Shown here: positions 6,850-9,428 of the stretch, one piece after another
Layout of the letters: each line of letters begins with the position of its first letter
How positions within the stretch are numbered: position 1 is the first letter of the stretch
Origin: Boseongicola sp. SB0675_bin_26
GTDB lineage: Bacteria; Pseudomonadota; Alphaproteobacteria; Rhodobacterales; Rhodobacteraceae
Length of the DNA stretch: 9,428 nt
Direction of reading: 5' to 3'
NCBI GenBank assembly: GCA_009843725.1
Contig: VYCX01000330.1
Span: forward strand, 1-9,428
Translations under genes and position numbers: made by a program
Notes under the pieces: generated by a model
What the model was told of the DNA's origin: nothing
What the model saw: only the letters and a program-made list of their open reading frames with translations
The model's database searches: none

Positions 6850-7638
6850 ATGACGTTCACGATCGCGACCTGGAACATCAATTCAATTCGGCTGCGGGAA
6901 GGGCTTGTCCGCAAACTCATGAAAGAGGAGCGGCCGGACATCCTGTGCCTTCAGGAGTGCAAGTCGCCCGTCGAGAACATCCCGTTCGACGGCTTCAGGC
7001 GCCTTGGCTACACGCACATGGCGGCCAGGGGCCAGAAGGGATACAACGGCGTCGCTATCCTCTCGAGGCTTCCGATGGAAGATGCGGGTGATCACGACTG
7101 GGCCGGGCTTGGTCACGCGCGCCACGTCGTCGGGCGCCTTGGGAACGGCATCACGATTCACAACTTCTACGTTCCGGCCGGGGGCGACGTGCCCGACCGG
7201 GAGATGAACGAGAAGTTCGGCCAGAAGCTGGATTTCCTGACCGAGATGCGCGATGCCTTCCGCACGTCACGGCCAAGAAAGTCGATCCTTGTCGGCGACC
7301 TCAACATCGCGCCCCGCGAGGACGATGTCTGGAGTCACAAGCAGCTCTTGAAAGTCGTCAGCCACACGCCCGTCGAAGTTGAGCATCTCCACGAGACGCA
7401 GGATGCGGGCGATTGGGTGGACGTGACAAGGCAAGACATTCCAGAGGGGCGACTGTTCAGCTGGTGGTCCTATCGTGCGCGGGACTGGGATGCTGCCGAC
7501 AAGGGACGCCGGCTCGATCACGTTTGGGCTACGCCGGACATCGCCAACGCCGGGCATTCCAGCAGGATATTGCGTGCGGCGCGGGGCTGGGACAAGCCAA
7601 GCGACCACGCGCCGGTCTTTGCGACATTCGAACTGTGA
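6850..7638 (+). CDS. xthA: Exodeoxyribonuclease III (AP endonuclease, Xth family)
   Basis: This 262-residue enzyme belongs to the exonuclease/endonuclease/phosphatase superfamily. It cleaves DNA 5' of abasic sites in base excision repair and removes nucleotides from 3' ends; it acts in the cytoplasm with Mg2+. All signature motifs are visible: ATWNINSIR (6-14, Asn9), LQECK (34-38, metal ligand Glu36), YNGVAILSR (65-73), HNFYVPAGG (104-112, Tyr107), VGDLNIAP (148-155, Asp150 and Asn152), RRLDHVWAT (220-228, Asp223) and PSDHAPV (250-256, Asp252 and His253). These match the E. coli residues E34, Y109, D151, N153, D229, D258 and H259. Length is normal (E. coli 268). AGGGAG at 6838-6843 lies six bases before the start. 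The gene begins 121 bases after the ATPase stop on the same strand, so read-through from the operon is possible. No functional tie to the transporter is evident. The exact paralogue name (xthA or exoA) is uncertain. Confidence 0.95.
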   Translation: MTFTIATWNINSIRLREGLVRKLMKEERPDILCLQECKSPVENIPFDGFRRLGYTHMAARGQKGYNGVAILSRLPMEDAGDHDWAGLGHARHVVGRLGNGITIHNFYVPAGGDVPDREMNEKFGQKLDFLTEMRDAFRTSRPRKSILVGDLNIAPREDDVWSHKQLLKVVSHTPVEVEHLHETQDAGDWVDVTRQDIPEGRLFSWWSYRARDWDAADKGRRLDHVWATPDIANAGHSSRILRAARGWDKPSDHAPVFATFEL

Positions 7639-7666
7639 TCGATGCTGGCCGGCACGGGGGCCGGGC

Positions 7667-7682
7667 TTCCCGGGTCCGGGAA
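7667..7682 (+). terminator. Short GC hairpin after exonuclease III, possible weak terminator
   Basis: TTCCCG-GGTC-CGGGAA is a perfect six-base-pair stem with a four-base loop, 29 bases after the exonuclease stop codon. A second five-pair stem (CCGGC 7649-7653 with GCCGG 7660-7664) lies just upstream. The following bases (ATTCAAG) are not a U tract, so intrinsic termination is doubtful. Confidence 0.3.
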
Positions 7683-7817
7683 ATTCAAGAGTGTCATAGA
7701 TTGAAGGGTCTCCGAGTCGGTTCGGCACCGCTCGAAGGTCCCGCTGGAGCATCAGTCTCAGCACACCAAGGCATGCCGGCGCAGCTTGTTCGAGGGCAGC
7801 GGTGACGATGTCCGGTC

Positions 7818-7829
7818 ACTTTGCAAAGT
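7818..7829. promoter_or_regulatory. 12-base perfect palindrome, candidate operator
   Basis: ACTTTGCAAAGT is perfectly symmetric and more AT-rich than its surroundings. It lies 136 bases before the second binding-protein gene and about 40-50 bases upstream of the best promoter-like hexamers. Position and symmetry would fit a dimeric transcription factor controlling that gene. No regulator gene is in the window and no known consensus is claimed. Confidence 0.3.
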
Positions 7830-7866
7830 CCCTTGTCGGCGACACGAGTCGGTGCCACCTCGGGTG

Positions 7867-7895
7867 TTGCGCTGCAGAGGCTGACGGGGCATTAT
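7867..7895 (+). promoter_or_regulatory. Weak candidate promoter of the second binding-protein gene
   Basis: TTGCGC (7867-7872) and CATTAT (7890-7895) are separated by 17 bases; TATGCT at 7893-7898 is an alternative -10. Matches to consensus are only 3/6 and 4/6. A promoter somewhere in this intergenic region is likely because a new unit starts at 7965, but this exact placement is tentative. Confidence 0.22.
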
Positions 7896-7964
7896 GCTGA
7901 TGGACAACATGTCATTGCTGTGAATGGCATGCGGAACAGCTCAAGCATCCGGGGAGGAGCCATC

Positions 7965-9428
7965 ATGACGAAACGAAGACAGGACTTGATCGACCGCCTT
8001 GCGCAAGAGGCGCGGAAAGGCCGAGTGTCCCGCAGGGAATTCATGCACCACTCAATCGTCGCAGGCGTCACTGCCGCGACGGCGGCCGGCCTTTGGACCA
8101 GCAAGGTTGCGGCGCAGACACCTAGTCATGGCGGCACGTTCCGTGTTGCCCAGCATGACGGCAATACTTCGGACCAGCATGATCCCGGTCTCTATCAGTC
8201 GAACTTCGAGATTGCCTACACCCACACGGTCCGGGCCTATCTGACGATGATCAATCAGGACGGGACCCTTGGACCCGACGTCGCCTCGGAATGGTCCGCG
8301 ACGCCGGACGCAATGGAGTGGACGTTCAAGATCAACGACCGCGCGACGTTCCACAACGGCAAGAAGGTCACGACTGCCGACGTCGTTGCGTCAATGAACC
8401 ACCACCGTGGCGACGCATCGACTTCTGCGGCCAAGGCGCTTCTGGCCTCCGTGGAGGATCTCGTGGACAATGGCGACGGCACGGTGACATTCAAGCTGGC
8501 CGCGCCGAATGCAGACCTGCCGTGGATCATGCCGGACTATCACCTCGCGATCCTGCCCGATAACGGCGACGGCACCGTTGACTGGCAATCGGGCTTCGGT
8601 TGCGGCCCTTACAAGATGGTCGAACTGGAGTTCGGCGTCGGCGGACGGTTCGTGCGTCATGACGACTGGCATGGCGACGGCGCGTATTTTGACGAGGTTG
8701 AGTTCCTGGTCATCAATGACCCGAATGCCCGCCAGACTGCGCTGATCACCGGAGATGTCGACGCCACGAGCCTGCTCGAGAACAAGACCCTCGGGCTGCT
8801 TGGCCGCGACCCGAATGTTGAAATCGACAATGTCTCGTCGGCCCAGTGCATCACCATGCCGATGCATGTCGATGTCGCGCCATTCGACAACCTGGACGTG
8901 CGAATGGCACTGAAACTGGCGATCAACCGCGAAGAACTGATCGAAAAGATCACCTTCGGCGCGGCGACGATCGGCAACGACTTCCACCATTCGCCAGCAA
9001 TGCCGTACTTCCCGTCGGAAATTCCGCAACGGGAATACGATCCCGACAAGGCCAGGTGGCACCTGGAGCAGGCCGGCATGGACGGACTCTCGGTCGATTT
9101 CTCGACTGCGGATTCGATTACCACGGGTGCGGTCGACGCGGCGATTCTCTATGCCGAGCACGCCAAGGCCGCAGGGATCAACATCAACGTGGTGCGTGAA
9201 CCGAACGACAGCTACTGGGCTGATGTCTGGCTGGTCAAGCCGTGGTGCATGGTCACCTGGGGCGCGCGCCCGACACCGGACGTGATGTACACGCTGGCTT
9301 ACAAGGACGATGCAGCATGGAATGAATCGCACTGGAAGAACCCGCGGTTCAACGAGCTCCTGCTGCAGGCGAAGGCGGAACTGGACGACGCCAAGCGGGC
9401 CGCGATGTACCACGAAATGGGCATGTTG
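7965..9428 (+). CDS. Second peptide-type ABC substrate-binding protein, Tat-exported (partial, 3' end missing)
   Basis: The frame is open from ATG 7965 through the right edge: 488 codons with no stop. It encodes another SBP_bac_5-family periplasmic binding protein. The N-terminus has a twin-arginine signal (SRREFM at residues 22-27, then an Ala/Gly/Thr-rich stretch to about 45) with likely cleavage near VAA (48-50), followed by HGGTFRV. The family body includes LGPDVASEWSAT...WTFKINDRATFHNGKKVTTADVV (about 102-140), the MALKLAINREELIEK region (about 317-331) and YDPDKARWHLEQAGM (about 357-371). Near the edge, a LAYKDDAAWNES segment parallels [12 protein letters not shown] in the first binding protein. 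By alignment with that 549-residue protein, about 40-45 C-terminal residues are missing. The start is supported by GGGGAGGAG at 7951-7959, five bases upstream. Sequence divergence from the first protein shows they are distant paralogues, not a recent duplication. Its own permeases, if any, lie beyond the window. Confidence 0.92.
   Translation, partial: MTKRRQDLIDRLAQEARKGRVSRREFMHHSIVAGVTAATAAGLWTSKVAAQTPSHGGTFRVAQHDGNTSDQHDPGLYQSNFEIAYTHTVRAYLTMINQDGTLGPDVASEWSATPDAMEWTFKINDRATFHNGKKVTTADVVASMNHHRGDASTSAAKALLASVEDLVDNGDGTVTFKLAAPNADLPWIMPDYHLAILPDNGDGTVDWQSGFGCGPYKMVELEFGVGGRFVRHDDWHGDGAYFDEVEFLVINDPNARQTALITGDVDATSLLENKTLGLLGRDPNVEIDNVSSAQCITMPMHVDVAPFDNLDVRMALKLAINREELIEKITFGAATIGNDFHHSPAMPYFPSEIPQREYDPDKARWHLEQAGMDGLSVDFSTADSITTGAVDAAILYAEHAKAAGININVVREPNDSYWADVWLVKPWCMVTWGARPTPDVMYTLAYKDDAAWNESHWKNPRFNELLLQAKAELDDAKRAAMYHEMGML

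Larger units (their letters stand above)
7639..7964. other. Intergenic region between exonuclease III and the second binding protein
   Basis: These 326 bases hold no gene I can support. Contents are a small inverted repeat at 7667-7682, a 12-base palindrome at 7818-7829, weak promoter-like hexamers at 7867-7895, two tiny frames (9 codons from 7894 and 14 codons from 7924, the latter overlapping the next start as ATGA) and a strong ribosome binding site, AGGAG at 7955-7959. The arrangement fits the end of one transcription unit and the start of another. Confidence 0.5.

Noticed and set aside
7924..7968. 14-codon frame overlapping the start of the second binding protein (ATGA)
   Set aside because: It is very short, the strong AGGAG at 7955-7959 lies inside it and serves the gene at 7965, and chance easily explains it.
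8391..9413. Minus-strand frame of 340 codons
   Set aside because: It is antisense to the second binding-protein gene, whose frame is open throughout with clear family motifs and a strong ribosome binding site.
1..9428. CRISPR arrays, insertion sequences, tRNA or rRNA genes, defence or phage genes
   Set aside because: I looked for spaced direct repeats, terminal inverted repeats, transposase motifs and tRNA-like folds on both strands and saw none.

Overview
The window is GC-rich DNA with strong G/C preference at third codon positions, typical AGGAGG-type ribosome binding sites and long mirror-image open frames on the opposite strand. Together with twin-arginine signals on peptide-type binding proteins and an enlarged DppC-type permease, this suggests an alphaproteobacterium, perhaps of the Rhodobacterales or Rhodospirillales/Rhizobiales type. 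That placement is inference; no taxonomic marker gene is present. All recognisable genes are on the + strand.

Layout. Positions 1-279 are an untranslated upstream region with a perfect TATAAT box (157-162). Positions 280-6728 form one ABC importer operon of the peptide/opine/nickel (Dpp/Opp) superfamily: a Tat-exported solute-binding protein (280-1929), a DppB-type permease (2047-3093), an oversized DppC-type permease (3107-4519) and a fused double ATPase equivalent to DppD+DppF (4644-6728). A strong GC hairpin lies between the binding-protein gene and the first permease gene. It is the kind of element that lets the binding protein be made in excess over the membrane parts. Between the DppC-type permease and the ATPase there is a small, previously easy-to-miss frame of 42 codons (4519-4647), joined by a TGATG overlap to the gene before and an ATGA overlap to the gene after.

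Positions 6850-7638 encode an exonuclease III (Xth family) AP endonuclease with all expected catalytic residues. It is a DNA-repair enzyme with no obvious functional link to transport, although it could be read through from the operon. After a 326-base intergenic region with a 12-base palindrome and weak promoter-like elements, a second Tat-exported peptide-type binding protein begins at 7965 and runs off the end of the window, lacking roughly its last 40-45 residues.

How the parts work together: the binding proteins capture a solute in the periplasm. The two permeases form the channel. The fused ATPase supplies both nucleotide-binding domains, and each of its halves ends in a four-cysteine oligopeptide-type domain predicted to hold an iron-sulfur cluster. 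The solute cannot be read from the sequence. The second binding protein probably belongs to a second transporter beyond the window, but it could also share the translocator seen here.

I see no CRISPR, mobile element, tRNA, rRNA, toxin or phage gene. This is mostly an ordinary transport locus. The least explained items are the coupled small frame, the enlarged permease and the intergenic palindrome.
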